From CALSMU01 sp965230225 (GTDB lineage: Bacteria > Bacteroidota > Bacteroidia > Flavobacteriales_D > Parvicellaceae), in the NCBI GenBank assembly GCA_965230225.1, contig CBDDKM010000010.1, positions 1,054,001 to 1,118,000 of the forward strand: a stretch of 64,000 bases of DNA, written 5' to 3'. Positions 24,966-34,166 of this stretch are shown one piece after another. How positions within the stretch are numbered: position 1 is the stretch's first letter; every line of letters starts with the position of its first letter. Under the pieces are notes generated by a model. It was not told the origin of the DNA, ran no database searches, and was given only the letters and a program-made list of their open reading frames with translations. The position numbers and the translations under genes were made by a program.

Positions 24966-26375
24966 ATGTCAAATCCATTCGAGGAACTACATAGTAATAT
25001 TTCGATTCATTTTCAGGAAAAGGTAAAGCACGAAAGACTCTATTCCAGAAAGCAAAAGTTGATTCGAATAAAGCAATGGATCAAAAAGAATCAGACAGAA
25101 ATTCAAAATGCTATTTATTCCGATTTTAGAAAGTCTCCCGAAGAAGTGCTATTCTCTGACATTAAGCCTGTATTAGAGGAAATAAAGGATGCATTAAAAC
25201 ACCTCAGAGATTGGGCCGACGATGAAAAGGTAACCACTCCAATTTATCTTCTTGGATCCCGATCAAGAGTAATTAAAGAACCTAAAGGGGTCTGTCTAAT
25301 TATAGCACCCTGGAATTTTCCATTCATGCTTACCATTGGACCATTGATTTCTGCAATAGCTGCAGGAAATTGTGCGGTGTTAAAACCTTCTGAGATGACT
25401 CCCAACACGGAGAAGCTCATTTCCAGAATGATTGGGGAGTTATTTCCTCCGAAAGAAATCAGTGTAGTTACCGGAGGTGTTGAAGAGACCCAACAATTGT
25501 TATCGCTTAAATGGGATCATATTTTCTTTACTGGAAGTCCGCAGGTTGGTAAAATAATTATGAAAGCAGCGGCTGAGCATCTTACCTCAGTAACGTTAGA
25601 ACTAGGTGGTAAAAACCCAGTAATTGTAGACGATACTGCCAAAATAAAGGATACTGCCGAAAAACTGGTTTGGGGTAAGTTTTTTAATTGTGGTCAATCA
25701 TGTATTTCTCCCAACTATGTTTTAGTTAACTCAAAGGTGGAGGAACAGCTAAAATCTGCTTTAAAAACTGCAGTTCAAAAACTTTATCTACAAAAGGGAG
25801 AATTAAAAGAAAATGGGGATTTTGCCAGAGTGGTCAACTCCCATCATTACGATCGAATCAATTCGTTGATTCAAAAATCTTTACAGGGCGGTAGCAAGGT
25901 ATTATTTGGGAACGAAACAGATGAAGAAGAGAACTACATATCTCCTACTATTCTGGAAAGCGTAACCACCTCCTCTCCTATTTTTCAAGAAGAAATATTT
26001 GGACCGGTTCTACCTTTGATTACCTACACCAACCTGGACGAGGCCATATCCATCATCAATAAAGAAGAAAAACCTTTAGCCTTATACATCTTTTCAAAAT
26101 CCAGAAAAAACATCAATAAGGTGCTTAAAAGTACCTCAGCAGGAACAACAGGAATCAACGAAACAACGATTCATTTCATTCATCCGAACTTGCCTTTTGG
26201 AGGTGTTAACCAAAGTGGATTAGGTAAAGCTCATGGAAAGTATGGTTTTGATGCCTTTTCCAATCAACGTGCGGTACTTAAACAAAGAACCGGATTTACA
26301 ACGCCCAAGTTAATTTATCCTCCTTTTACTTCTCTAAAAAGAAGAATTCTGAAAATACTTACCTGGTGGCTTTAG
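24966..26375 (+). CDS. Aldehyde dehydrogenase, ALDH3-like
   Basis: From ATG 24966 (MSNPFEELH) the product is 469 residues. ATG 24942 is rejected because it lies inside a terminator hairpin. Catalytic features: general-base Glu in VTLELGGKNP and nucleophile Cys in FFNCGQSCISPNYV; APWNFPF and FTGSPQVGK mark the cofactor pocket. The short length and the C-terminal YPPFTSLKRRILK with a hydrophobic end (ILTWWL) resemble class 3 fatty-aldehyde dehydrogenases, which oxidise medium- or long-chain aldehydes with NAD(P) and may be membrane-bound. Its 3' end overlaps the convergent permease gene by 17 bp. Confidence 0.93.
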   Translation: MSNPFEELHSNISIHFQEKVKHERLYSRKQKLIRIKQWIKKNQTEIQNAIYSDFRKSPEEVLFSDIKPVLEEIKDALKHLRDWADDEKVTTPIYLLGSRSRVIKEPKGVCLIIAPWNFPFMLTIGPLISAIAAGNCAVLKPSEMTPNTEKLISRMIGELFPPKEISVVTGGVEETQQLLSLKWDHIFFTGSPQVGKIIMKAAAEHLTSVTLELGGKNPVIVDDTAKIKDTAEKLVWGKFFNCGQSCISPNYVLVNSKVEEQLKSALKTAVQKLYLQKGELKENGDFARVVNSHHYDRINSLIQKSLQGGSKVLFGNETDEEENYISPTILESVTTSSPIFQEEIFGPVLPLITYTNLDEAISIINKEEKPLALYIFSKSRKNINKVLKSTSAGTTGINETTIHFIHPNLPFGGVNQSGLGKAHGKYGFDAFSNQRAVLKQRTGFTTPKLIYPPFTSLKRRILKILTWWL

Positions 26376-27513
26376 TTTTACTCGGAAACAACTTGTATAA
26401 CCACATAAAAAACTTAGGTGGTTCTTCATTTCTAAGTCTATCTCGATACAATATTAAAGCTACTATAGCAAAAACAAAATTAGGCACCCAAACTGCAATA
26501 GCAGGAGACAGCCCAACATTTGTAGCGGCAACTGTGGTCATTTTCATAAAGAAAATATAACTCACACTGGCTATAATTCCGATAATGATATTCTTACCTA
26601 ATCCTTCTCTGGATTTTCTGGAAGCTACAGAGATTCCTATCAACGTTAAGATATATGCGGCAAATGGATATGCTGATCTTTCGTAAAGAACAATCTGAAT
26701 ATTGGTTACCAAATCTGACCCTTTCTTAATTTCCTGATTCTCGAAAACATGTAACTCTTCCGTTGTCATGGCATACATAGCATCGTTTCTTTGGCCCAGA
26801 TCCCTAACACTAAAACTCAACGTTGTATCTATTGCAGGAATTTGTCTTATCACTTCATTGGAGTCTTTAATGTCTCGGATGAATACATTGTGAAGCGACC
26901 AATTATTACTGGCACTATCCCCTACAGCCACATGAATTTGCATGTCCTGCACCATTTCCATGTTTCCCGATTCATTTTCTTCCCATTTCTCCACCCACAT
27001 TCTGTTTACCATGTTTTTTTGAGAACTAAATGTGTTAAAGTGAACAATGGTGTTTTCGTTCATCTGGAGATTTACATTTTTGAAGGATCCGGCCACAGGA
27101 AAAAACTTACTCTCAAACTCCAGCCTTTTCTTATTTGCATGAGGTACAAAAAGATGATTCATGAATAGGGAAAAAACCAATAAAATGGTGGATACAATCA
27201 TGTATGGTCTGGTAAACCGGGCAAAGCTCACTCCATTACTAAGGATGGCTATAATTTCGCTCCTTTGAGCCATTATACTTGTAAAAAACAATACTGCCAG
27301 GAAGATAATTAGGGAGCTAAACATGTTTACATAATGGAGAAAGAAATATGGATAGTATCCAAAAGCTACATCGGAGAATGATAAGTTATGATCCCTAAAA
27401 GACCCCAGCTTTTCACTAACATCTACCACAATTGCAATACTCATTACAATCATGATCATGAAAGCATACGTTCCTAAGAACTTCCTAATGATATATCCAT
27501 CTAACTTTTTCAA
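26359..27513 (-). CDS. LptF/LptG-family permease (YjgP/YjgQ)
   Basis: The 384-residue protein has N-terminal membrane segments (FLGTYAFMIMIVMSIAIVVD, MFSSLIIFLAVLFFTSIMA), a periplasmic beta-rich middle (~residues 130-270) and C-terminal membrane helices (FAAYILTLIGISVASRK, NIIIGIIASVSYIFF, VWVPNFVFAIVALILY). This is the LptF/LptG architecture that, with LptB2 and LptC, extracts lipopolysaccharide from the inner membrane. SREGLGKN is typical of the cytoplasmic loop. I cannot say whether it is LptF or LptG. It begins 1 nt after the tgt stop, so the two are an operon; the ALDH gene overlaps its 3' end. Confidence 0.9.
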   Translation of the reverse strand: MKKLDGYIIRKFLGTYAFMIMIVMSIAIVVDVSEKLGSFRDHNLSFSDVAFGYYPYFFLHYVNMFSSLIIFLAVLFFTSIMAQRSEIIAILSNGVSFARFTRPYMIVSTILLVFSLFMNHLFVPHANKKRLEFESKFFPVAGSFKNVNLQMNENTIVHFNTFSSQKNMVNRMWVEKWEENESGNMEMVQDMQIHVAVGDSASNNWSLHNVFIRDIKDSNEVIRQIPAIDTTLSFSVRDLGQRNDAMYAMTTEELHVFENQEIKKGSDLVTNIQIVLYERSAYPFAAYILTLIGISVASRKSREGLGKNIIIGIIASVSYIFFMKMTTVAATNVGLSPAIAVWVPNFVFAIVALILYRDRLRNEEPPKFFMWLYKLFPSKTKATR

Positions 27514-27514
27514 G

Positions 27515-28645
27515 CTATAGTCTTGTTCCCAATTTTACCACCATTGTATTTTTCCAGGAAGCAAATGTTCCTGCTACAATTTGCTTTCTTGCTTCCTTTA
27601 CTAACCACAGATAGAAAGCTAAATTGTGCAAACTAGCGATTTGAGCCCCCAATATTTCTTTAGAGGTTATTAAATGTCTCAAATAAGCTTTAGAATAGGC
27701 TGTATCTACATACGAAGTTCCGTTAGGATCTATAGGAGAAAAATCATCCTTCCATTTCAGGTTCTTGATATTAATAAACCCTTCGCTGGTAAATAACATT
27801 CCATTTCTAGCGTTTCTGGTAGGCATCACACAATCAAACATGTCCACTCCCAGAGCTATATTCTCTAGTATGTTTACAGGAGTTCCCACTCCCATCAGAT
27901 AACGTGGTTTATCTTTAGGAAGTATGTTGCATACCAAATCCGTCATTTCATACATCTCTTCCGCAGGTTCTCCTACAGATAACCCTCCAATAGCATTCCC
28001 CTCTCTTTCGAAAGAAGCAATGGTCTCGGCAGACTGTTTTCTTAAATCCTTGTATACACTTCCCTGAACAATTGGAAAAAAGGTCTGATCATAACCATAC
28101 TTCCCCTCCGTTGAATCGAATCGATCGCAGCATCTTTTTAACCAACGGTGGGTCATATGCATAGACCTCTTAGCATAGGAATACTCACATGGATACGGCG
28201 TACACTCATCAAAAGCCATAATTATATCTGCTCCGATTGTTCGTTGAATATCCATTACGTTTTCCGGTGTAAACAAATGTTTAGAACCATCAATATGCGA
28301 TCTAAAGGTTACCCCCTCTTCTTTTATCTTTCTACTATCGCCAAGAGAATATACCTGATATCCTCCCGAATCTGTTAAAATTGGTCCGTTCCAGTTATTA
28401 AATTTATGCAGGCCTCCTGCTTTTTCAATAACATCTAACCCCGGTCTTAAATAAAGATGGTAGGTATTTCCCAGAATAATTTGAGCTTGAATATCGTCTT
28501 TCAACTCTCTCTGATGCACAGCTTTAACCGTCCCTGCCGTCCCTACGGGCATAAAGATTGGAGTTTCAATATCTCCATGATCCGTTGTTACTATTCCTGC
28601 TCTCGCTCTCGATTTAGGATCCTCTGCTTCTAATTTAAAGTTCAT
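27515..28645 (-). CDS. tgt: Queuine/preQ1 tRNA-ribosyltransferase
   Basis: From ATG 28645 (MNFKLEAEDPKSRAR; the frame extends nine codons upstream without need) the product is 376 residues. It exchanges guanine 34 of GUN-anticodon tRNAs for the queuosine precursor. Catalytic features: DSGGYQVYSL, GGLSVGEP, and VDMFDCVMPTRNARNGMLFT with the nucleophilic aspartate. Where the family usually has three zinc cysteines (C-x-C-x-x-C before SRAYLHHL), this protein has DPNGTSYVDTAYSKAYLRHL, with no cysteine. The TIM-barrel core looks intact, so I expect activity without this zinc site. Upstream of the permease gene (1-nt gap) and divergent from the glycosyltransferase. Confidence 0.95.
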   Translation of the reverse strand: MNFKLEAEDPKSRARAGIVTTDHGDIETPIFMPVGTAGTVKAVHQRELKDDIQAQIILGNTYHLYLRPGLDVIEKAGGLHKFNNWNGPILTDSGGYQVYSLGDSRKIKEEGVTFRSHIDGSKHLFTPENVMDIQRTIGADIIMAFDECTPYPCEYSYAKRSMHMTHRWLKRCCDRFDSTEGKYGYDQTFFPIVQGSVYKDLRKQSAETIASFEREGNAIGGLSVGEPAEEMYEMTDLVCNILPKDKPRYLMGVGTPVNILENIALGVDMFDCVMPTRNARNGMLFTSEGFINIKNLKWKDDFSPIDPNGTSYVDTAYSKAYLRHLITSKEILGAQIASLHNLAFYLWLVKEARKQIVAGTFASWKNTMVVKLGTRL

Positions 28646-28717
28646 AAAACTGTGAATAAAGTTGAACTGCACAAAGATAGAAGAACAAATCAGAAGACTA
28701 TTTTTGATCTCGTAAAA

Positions 28718-29839
28718 ATGAACTTAGAACTAAACATAGAAAATATACTCCTTCTTGTTTTTGGAGGAATGTTTATCATACAACTCTTCTATTTTCTATT
28801 CTTCTTTGTAAGAATGAGTGTAAAACCAAAGCTCAGTAACCAGAAAGAGCTTCCCCCTGTTTCGATTATCATTGCCGCCAGAAACGAAGAGAAAAACCTT
28901 ACAGAAAAACTACCCAAGATCTTTGCTCAGGATTACCCCGAGTTTCAAGTAGTTATCGTAAACGACAGATCCTGGGATGAAAGCTTAGATGTATTAGCTG
29001 CTTTTTATCAAAAGCATGAAAACCTTAAGGTAGTGGAAAACCCGGATGTTGGTAAAGATGGTTTTGCCAAAAAGTTTGCTATTACTTTAGGAATCAAGGC
29101 TGCTAAATATGATAAAATGATATTTATCGATGCCGATTGCGAGCCAGCCAGTAAAAACTGGTTAAAGGAGATGGCGTCTGGTTTTAGTGGATCCAAAACT
29201 CTGGTTCTTGGTGCAGGTCCTTACATGAGGAAAAAGGGGTTATTGAACAAACTAATTCGATTTGATGCTGGTGCCATTGCTATTCAATATCTATCATTTG
29301 CAAAAGCGGGAATTCCCTACATGGGAGTTGGAAGAAACCTTGGATATACAGAGGAACTTTACGATTCGGTAAGAGGGTTTAAAAACCATTATTTTTTAGC
29401 TTCTGGAGATGACGACCTATTTGTAAACGAAGCTGGAAACAAAAAAAACACCTCAGTTGTATTTAATCCTGATTCGATCACTTTATCAGAACCTAAAACT
29501 AGTTTTTCCAAATGGTGGTTTCAGAAGAGGAGGCACATGACCACTGGAAAACACTATAAAACGGGACATAAATTATTGCTTGGGCTATACCCATTATCGT
29601 TACTAATATTCTATTCCTTATTTGCCATTTTAATGGTTATTCACAATTGGTGGTATATAGCTTTATCTATCTTGGCTTTTCGGGTACTGCTTCAAATTAT
29701 TATCTTTAGTCGCCCATTGAGTATTATGGGGGCAAGGGATATTATTATATTGACTCCTATTATGGAGCTTATTATGCTCCTTTTGAATCCATTACTCATG
29801 ATAAAAAACAAACTGAACAAACCAGCCAGATGGGGATAG
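28718..29839 (+). CDS. Family 2 glycosyltransferase, membrane-bound
   Basis: The start is ATG 28718 (MNLELNIENILL), followed at once by a membrane segment (NILLLVFGGMFIIQLFYFLFF). A longer frame from GTG 28652 would add a hydrophilic extension overlapping the tgt promoter region. The 373 residues include the GT-A core: PPVSIIIAARNEEKNL, VVIVNDRSWDESLDV, the DxD-like DADCEPA and the QKRRHM motif for processive or membrane glycosyltransferases, then three C-terminal helices. Acceptor and sugar unknown. Its 3' end overlaps the sigma factor start by 10 nt, implying coupling. Confidence 0.9.
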   Translation: MNLELNIENILLLVFGGMFIIQLFYFLFFFVRMSVKPKLSNQKELPPVSIIIAARNEEKNLTEKLPKIFAQDYPEFQVVIVNDRSWDESLDVLAAFYQKHENLKVVENPDVGKDGFAKKFAITLGIKAAKYDKMIFIDADCEPASKNWLKEMASGFSGSKTLVLGAGPYMRKKGLLNKLIRFDAGAIAIQYLSFAKAGIPYMGVGRNLGYTEELYDSVRGFKNHYFLASGDDDLFVNEAGNKKNTSVVFNPDSITLSEPKTSFSKWWFQKRRHMTTGKHYKTGHKLLLGLYPLSLLIFYSLFAILMVIHNWWYIALSILAFRVLLQIIIFSRPLSIMGARDIIILTPIMELIMLLLNPLLMIKNKLNKPARWG

Positions 29840-30456
29840 AAGACGACAACATATCAATTGATCATTTATCGGACAAAGCCAAATATGATTATAAACTGGT
29901 TCAGCGTGCAGTAAACAATAGCGATCAGCAAGCATTTACGGAGTTGATGGATCGCTACAGAGACTCTATCTATTTCATGCTTCTAAAAATGGTTAATAAC
30001 CGTGATGATGCAGATGATTTGACCATTGAAGCTTTTGGAAAAGCTTTCAATAGACTTCATCAGTATACTCCCAATTATGCGTTCAGTACCTGGCTATTTA
30101 AAATTGCAACAAACAACTGTATCGATTTTATCCGTAAGAAAAAGAAGAATGTTCTTTCCATCGACAATAGATATGAAAATGAGGATGGCGATTCTCTAAT
30201 GATCGAACTTAAGTCTAAAAACAGAAATCCAGAGGAAGAAGCTATCAGGGATCAAAAAATCATACTAATGAGAGAGGTGGTAAAGCGCCTTAAACCTCGT
30301 TACCAAATCCTTGTAGAGCTAAGGTACTTTAAGGAGTACAGCTACGAAGAGATTTCTCAGGAATTGGATCTTCCATTAGGAACAGTAAAAGCTCAATTGT
30401 TTAGAGCAAGAGAGTTCCTGTTCAATATCATGAAGAACAACAAAGACGGTATTTAA
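29830..30456 (+). CDS. RNA polymerase sigma factor, ECF type
   Basis: The 208-residue product has sigma region 2 (FTELMDRYRDSIYFMLLKMV, DADDLTIEAFGKAFNRLHQY, FSTWLFKIATNNCIDFIRKKKK) and region 4 with a helix-turn-helix (YSYEEISQELDLPLGTVKAQLFRAREFL). There is no region 1.1 or 3, so it is an ECF-type factor. I see no anti-sigma gene next to it, which is unusual; rsmG follows after 18 bp. The start overlaps the glycosyltransferase by 10 nt. It may sit in a constitutive operon rather than being stress-specific. Confidence 0.93.
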   Translation: MGIEDDNISIDHLSDKAKYDYKLVQRAVNNSDQQAFTELMDRYRDSIYFMLLKMVNNRDDADDLTIEAFGKAFNRLHQYTPNYAFSTWLFKIATNNCIDFIRKKKKNVLSIDNRYENEDGDSLMIELKSKNRNPEEEAIRDQKIILMREVVKRLKPRYQILVELRYFKEYSYEEISQELDLPLGTVKAQLFRAREFLFNIMKNNKDGI

Positions 30457-30474
30457 TCCATTAAGATAATAGTG

Positions 30475-31104
30475 ATGGAAGAAATTCTGGAGCATTTTCC
30501 CGAACTCACTTCACAACAAAAGAAGCAGTTTGAACAATTAGGAGAGCTGTATGCACATTGGAACAATCAAATCAATGTGATCAGCAGAAAAGACATGGAC
30601 AATTTTTATGAAAGACATGTTCTTCACTCACTTGCAATTGCAAAAGTCCTACAATTTGAACCGGGAACTAAAGTATTAGACGTAGGAACCGGTGGTGGAT
30701 TTCCAGGGGTACCGTTAGCTATTTTGTTTCCTGAATGTCAATTTCACCTGGTGGATTCTATTGGCAAAAAAATTAAAGTGGTTAATGAAGTTGCTCAGGC
30801 TATCGGTTTAAAAAACCTAACTGCAGAACACCAAAGAGCTGAGAAGGTTAAGGACCAATTTGACTTTGTTGTGAGCAGAGCTGTTACCAGATTGAATCGC
30901 TTTGTTCCATGGATAAGAAATAAATTCTCTTCTAAAAACAACAATCGATTAAACAACGGGATTCTCTACCTTAAAGGAGGTGATATCCATGAAGAGTTGA
31001 ACGAAGCCAACCTTAAATTCAAACCTACCATACACCCTATTTCAGATTTCTACACTAACGCTTTCTTTGAAACTAAACTAGTGGTATACATTCCTATGAG
31101 ATAG
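30475..31104 (+). CDS. rsmG: 16S rRNA (guanine-527-N7) methyltransferase
   Basis: From ATG 30475 (a GTG lies one codon before) the product is 209 residues. It methylates G527 of 16S rRNA using S-adenosylmethionine. Motifs: LYAHWNNQINVISRKD at the N-terminus, the SAM-binding VLDVGTGGGFPGVPLAI, VDSIGKKIKVV, and VVSRAVTRLNRFVPW. It follows the sigma factor gene by 18 bp. Its TAG ends at 31104, directly abutting the stop of the convergent L,D-transpeptidase. Confidence 0.96.
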   Translation: MEEILEHFPELTSQQKKQFEQLGELYAHWNNQINVISRKDMDNFYERHVLHSLAIAKVLQFEPGTKVLDVGTGGGFPGVPLAILFPECQFHLVDSIGKKIKVVNEVAQAIGLKNLTAEHQRAEKVKDQFDFVVSRAVTRLNRFVPWIRNKFSSKNNNRLNNGILYLKGGDIHEELNEANLKFKPTIHPISDFYTNAFFETKLVVYIPMR

Positions 31105-31911
31105 TTATAGAGAATTGAAGTGATACACACCACTTTGATCAATCTCAATATCAGGAATCGTTTTGGCTCTTTCAAAATGATCAAACCCTTGCTTTAGGTT
31201 ACTCCAAAAATCTTTGAATTGTGGGTAATTAACCAATCGATCACTAAAATTACTATCGGACATTTCGAATGGGAAAAAGTGTACATGAATGTCCTTTTGA
31301 CCTGCATTTTTTGCCTCAACGCAAATGGCATACAATTCTTTTATCCACCTATCAGTTATGGGCACACAGCCAACAGTAACACAATCGCCGTGTAAAAAAA
31401 TGTCTCCTCCCAAATTACTGGCAGACGATAACCTTCTATCGCTATTGTTTGGATAATCGATCCCCATCGATAAATAAAACAGACTATACGGATTAAACCG
31501 ATCAATCTTATAAAAGCCTTCTGGAACCTGCATGTCTCCTTGCTGTCTTTTGGGACCTAATGTTCCAGAATTGGAACAAAAGTCGTACGATTTTATCAGT
31601 TTAAACGCCGAATCTGTTCGATTCTTAGCAAACAACTGAAGCTTTTCCTCCTCCTTCAAGACTCTTAAAAAGACCTCAACATTAGACAAGGTAATTCCAT
31701 GGTTATTCATCAATTTCCTTATAGAATCTTGATTTTCAGAGAAAGCGGTTCTAACCCTGCTATACCTTAATTGATCCGATTTGAACTTTTGTGCCATTAA
31801 TGGTGTAACGAATAATGATAACGTAAGTATAGTTATTATAATTCTGGTAAAAAAAGTTGGTTCAACTTTTGATGTACTACCTTTTAACGATGGTTTTTTA
31901 CCTGTATTCAT
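31105..31911 (-). CDS. L,D-transpeptidase family protein (YafK-like)
   Basis: From ATG 31911 (MNTGKKPSLKGS; the upstream TTG is rejected) the product is 268 residues with a membrane or signal segment (FFTRIIITILTLSLFVTPLMA). The catalytic signature is HGDCVTVGCVPITD, the divergent HG-x(5)-GC form of YafK-type YkuD proteins. YafK relatives cleave the bond between peptidoglycan and Braun lipoprotein, and some members make crosslinks, so the activity could be either. It lies alone between convergent rsmG and the divergent tail protease. Confidence 0.85.
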   Translation of the reverse strand: MNTGKKPSLKGSTSKVEPTFFTRIIITILTLSLFVTPLMAQKFKSDQLRYSRVRTAFSENQDSIRKLMNNHGITLSNVEVFLRVLKEEEKLQLFAKNRTDSAFKLIKSYDFCSNSGTLGPKRQQGDMQVPEGFYKIDRFNPYSLFYLSMGIDYPNNSDRRLSSASNLGGDIFLHGDCVTVGCVPITDRWIKELYAICVEAKNAGQKDIHVHFFPFEMSDSNFSDRLVNYPQFKDFWSNLKQGFDHFERAKTIPDIEIDQSGVYHFNSL

Positions 31912-32002
31912 ATTTAACAAGTTTTGTGAAACTATTTTTTTAAATTCACGATAGAGACTAGTACTTTTACTAGCATTGGTCTATACTAATAATGCACAAC
32001 TT

Positions 32003-34081
32003 ATGAGAAGGAACATTTTTGCAACAATCATTCTTGGTCTATTTGTAATTAACTCTGGTATTAGCCAGCAGGAAACTGGAACTATTTCCACTACCTACAA
32101 AATCAAAGAGTTAATCGATATGATCAATCGAATGTATGTGGAGAAGGTTGATGAGACGGAACTTAAGATCAATCTGATTAAAGGAATGCACAACAGGTAT
32201 TCACCATTTCAGGCCTATCAGGAAAAAGGTAAAATAGCTCACCTGGAAGAGGTAGGTCCAGCTGAAGGATTAGACGGCATTGGTATCGCCTTTAAATTTA
32301 AGGGAGACACTCTTTTAGTTGAAGATGTAATTGCCGGAAGTGGAGCAGAAACTGCTGGCATTGAGAAGGGAGATAAAATCCTTAAAGTTGGAGAAGAATC
32401 TATCGATGACTTTTATTATTACGTTGACGTAACTCGTGCTCTGGTTGGGAAAAGTGGATCGAGCATTCAACTTACGCTTGCGGAAGGAGAATCAACTAAG
32501 GAAGTTGATGTTATGAGAAAACCAATCAGTGGTTTTCAACTAACGGTATTAGGAGATGAAAACAATGAGCATGCTGTAAACGACTATAAAAAAGCATTGC
32601 AATATTTTGATGCTGTATACGCTGACTCGGTTACCAACACGAAAATTGTTGAGTTTGGAATTCGCTATATGCTAGAACAATTAGACCCACACAGTGCCTA
32701 CATTTCCTTAGAGGATTTACACGATATGAATGCTCCGCTTAAAGGGTCTTTTACCGGTGTAGGGGTTAGGTTCCAAATTGTTAAAGATACCATAACTGTT
32801 GTTCAAGCTATTCCAGGGGGACCATCTGAAAAAGTGGGAATTCAGGCTGGAGATCAATTCATTTATATAGAAGAAGAAAATGTTGCTGGAACCAGCATTA
32901 AAAACAGTGGAGTTAGAGAACGTTTATTAGGAGATAAAGGAACTAAGGTTCATGTAAAAATGAGAAGAAGAGGTGAATCTGATTTAATTGACTTTACCAT
33001 TGAGCGCGATAAAATTCCTATTTATAGTTTAGATGCCTCTTACATGGCAGCTCCAAAAGTTGGGTACATTAAACTAAATAACTTCTCTGCCACAACAGTT
33101 GCAGAGGTTCACAAAGCAATAGATGAGCTTAAACGAGATGGCATGAAAGATCTTGTATTGGACCTACAAAGTAACGGAGGTGGTTATTTAATGACTGCCG
33201 TTCATTTGGCAGATGAGTTCCTAAAAGGCGAAAAATTAGTAGTGTATACTGAGGGAAGAGCTTATAGAAAGAACGACTATGGAACCAGAAACTTTAGTGA
33301 TTTTGAAGAAGGTCGTTTAATTGTATTGGTAAACGAAAGCAGTGCTTCTGCAAGTGAAATTGTCTCTGGAGCTATTCAGGATTGGGACAGAGGATTAATT
33401 GTTGGGCGTAGAACATTTGGAAAAGGGCTTGTTCAGAAACCAATCAACTTATCTGATGGTTCTCAAGTTAGAATTACGACTCAACGTTACTACACCCCAT
33501 CTGGAAGGTGTATTCAGAAACCTTACGATGAAGGTTCATTGGCATATAGAAGAGAGAAGTATCAACGATATGAAAATGGAGAATCATTTAACAAAGACAG
33601 TATCCATTTTAATGACTCATTGAAATACGAAACTAAGCTAAAAAACAGAACTGTTTATGGTGGCGGAGGAATCATGCCAGACGTATTTGTTCCACTAGAT
33701 ACAACTGGAACTAGCGAGTATTACTCACAATTGGTAAGAAAGGGAATCATGAACCGATTTGCACTTACCTGGGTAAATGACAACAGAAAGTCTCTACAAG
33801 AAAAGTATCCTACATTTAAAAAGTTCAAGAAGGATTTTAACGTAGATAAATTAACCAAGAGCCTGTTTAAGTATGCCGAAAAAGAAGGTCTTGAATTCAA
33901 TAAAGAGCAATACGAAGAGGCAGAAAGCACTATTAAGATCAGGCTTAAAGCTAACATAGCCCAAAACCTGTATGATTACAGAAGGTTCTATGAAATCATT
34001 AACGATCTTAATCCTGCTCTGCAAAAAGCACTAGACATGCTTGAGCAAGGAGAAGAGTTTAAGCAATTATCTGCTAATTAA
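32003..34081 (+). CDS. S41 C-terminal processing peptidase with duplicated PDZ module
   Basis: From ATG 32003 (MRRNIFATIILGLFVINSGIS, signal peptide) the product is 692 residues; TTG 31976 is rejected. The tail-specific protease core has the catalytic pair: Ser449 in NESSASASEIVSGA and Lys474 in RRTFGKGLVQ, 25 residues apart. There are two PDZ domains: GIGIAFKFKGDTLLVEDV ... GIEKGDKIL (near residue 90) and GVGVRFQIVKDTITVVQA ... GIQAGDQFI (near residue 250). Each is preceded by a similar helical segment, so the helical-plus-PDZ module seems to be duplicated. Family members degrade C-terminally tagged or misfolded envelope proteins. A terminator follows at 34091-34126. Confidence 0.94.
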   Translation: MRRNIFATIILGLFVINSGISQQETGTISTTYKIKELIDMINRMYVEKVDETELKINLIKGMHNRYSPFQAYQEKGKIAHLEEVGPAEGLDGIGIAFKFKGDTLLVEDVIAGSGAETAGIEKGDKILKVGEESIDDFYYYVDVTRALVGKSGSSIQLTLAEGESTKEVDVMRKPISGFQLTVLGDENNEHAVNDYKKALQYFDAVYADSVTNTKIVEFGIRYMLEQLDPHSAYISLEDLHDMNAPLKGSFTGVGVRFQIVKDTITVVQAIPGGPSEKVGIQAGDQFIYIEEENVAGTSIKNSGVRERLLGDKGTKVHVKMRRRGESDLIDFTIERDKIPIYSLDASYMAAPKVGYIKLNNFSATTVAEVHKAIDELKRDGMKDLVLDLQSNGGGYLMTAVHLADEFLKGEKLVVYTEGRAYRKNDYGTRNFSDFEEGRLIVLVNESSASASEIVSGAIQDWDRGLIVGRRTFGKGLVQKPINLSDGSQVRITTQRYYTPSGRCIQKPYDEGSLAYRREKYQRYENGESFNKDSIHFNDSLKYETKLKNRTVYGGGGIMPDVFVPLDTTGTSEYYSQLVRKGIMNRFALTWVNDNRKSLQEKYPTFKKFKKDFNVDKLTKSLFKYAEKEGLEFNKEQYEEAESTIKIRLKANIAQNLYDYRRFYEIINDLNPALQKALDMLEQGEEFKQLSAN

Positions 34082-34090
34082 AACGTTTTG

Positions 34091-34126
34091 AAAAGGAGAT
34101 TACGAAGGTATTCTCCTTTTTATTTG
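34091..34126 (+). terminator. Intrinsic terminator of the S41 protease gene
   Basis: The stem AAAAGGAGA pairs with TCTCCTTTT around a 12-nt loop and is followed by TTATTTG. It starts 10 bp after the protease stop; a TACATTTG box follows at 34142-34149. Confidence 0.8.
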
Positions 34127-34141
34127 AATAAAATAATTCTT

Positions 34142-34149
34142 TACATTTG
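34142..34149 (+). promoter_or_regulatory. Candidate -7 box of the DUF1573 gene
   Basis: TACATTTG matches the TAnnTTTG -7 consensus, 18 bp before the DUF1573 start. The nearest TTG (34124-34126) is only 15 bp away, shorter than the usual 19-20, so the promoter is incomplete by consensus. Confidence 0.4.
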
Positions 34150-34166
34150 CATTCAAACTTTTAACC

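Noticed and set aside
29830..30456. ECF sigma/anti-sigma pair
   Set aside because: The next gene is rsmG and the previous one a glycosyltransferase; no anti-sigma protein is adjacent.
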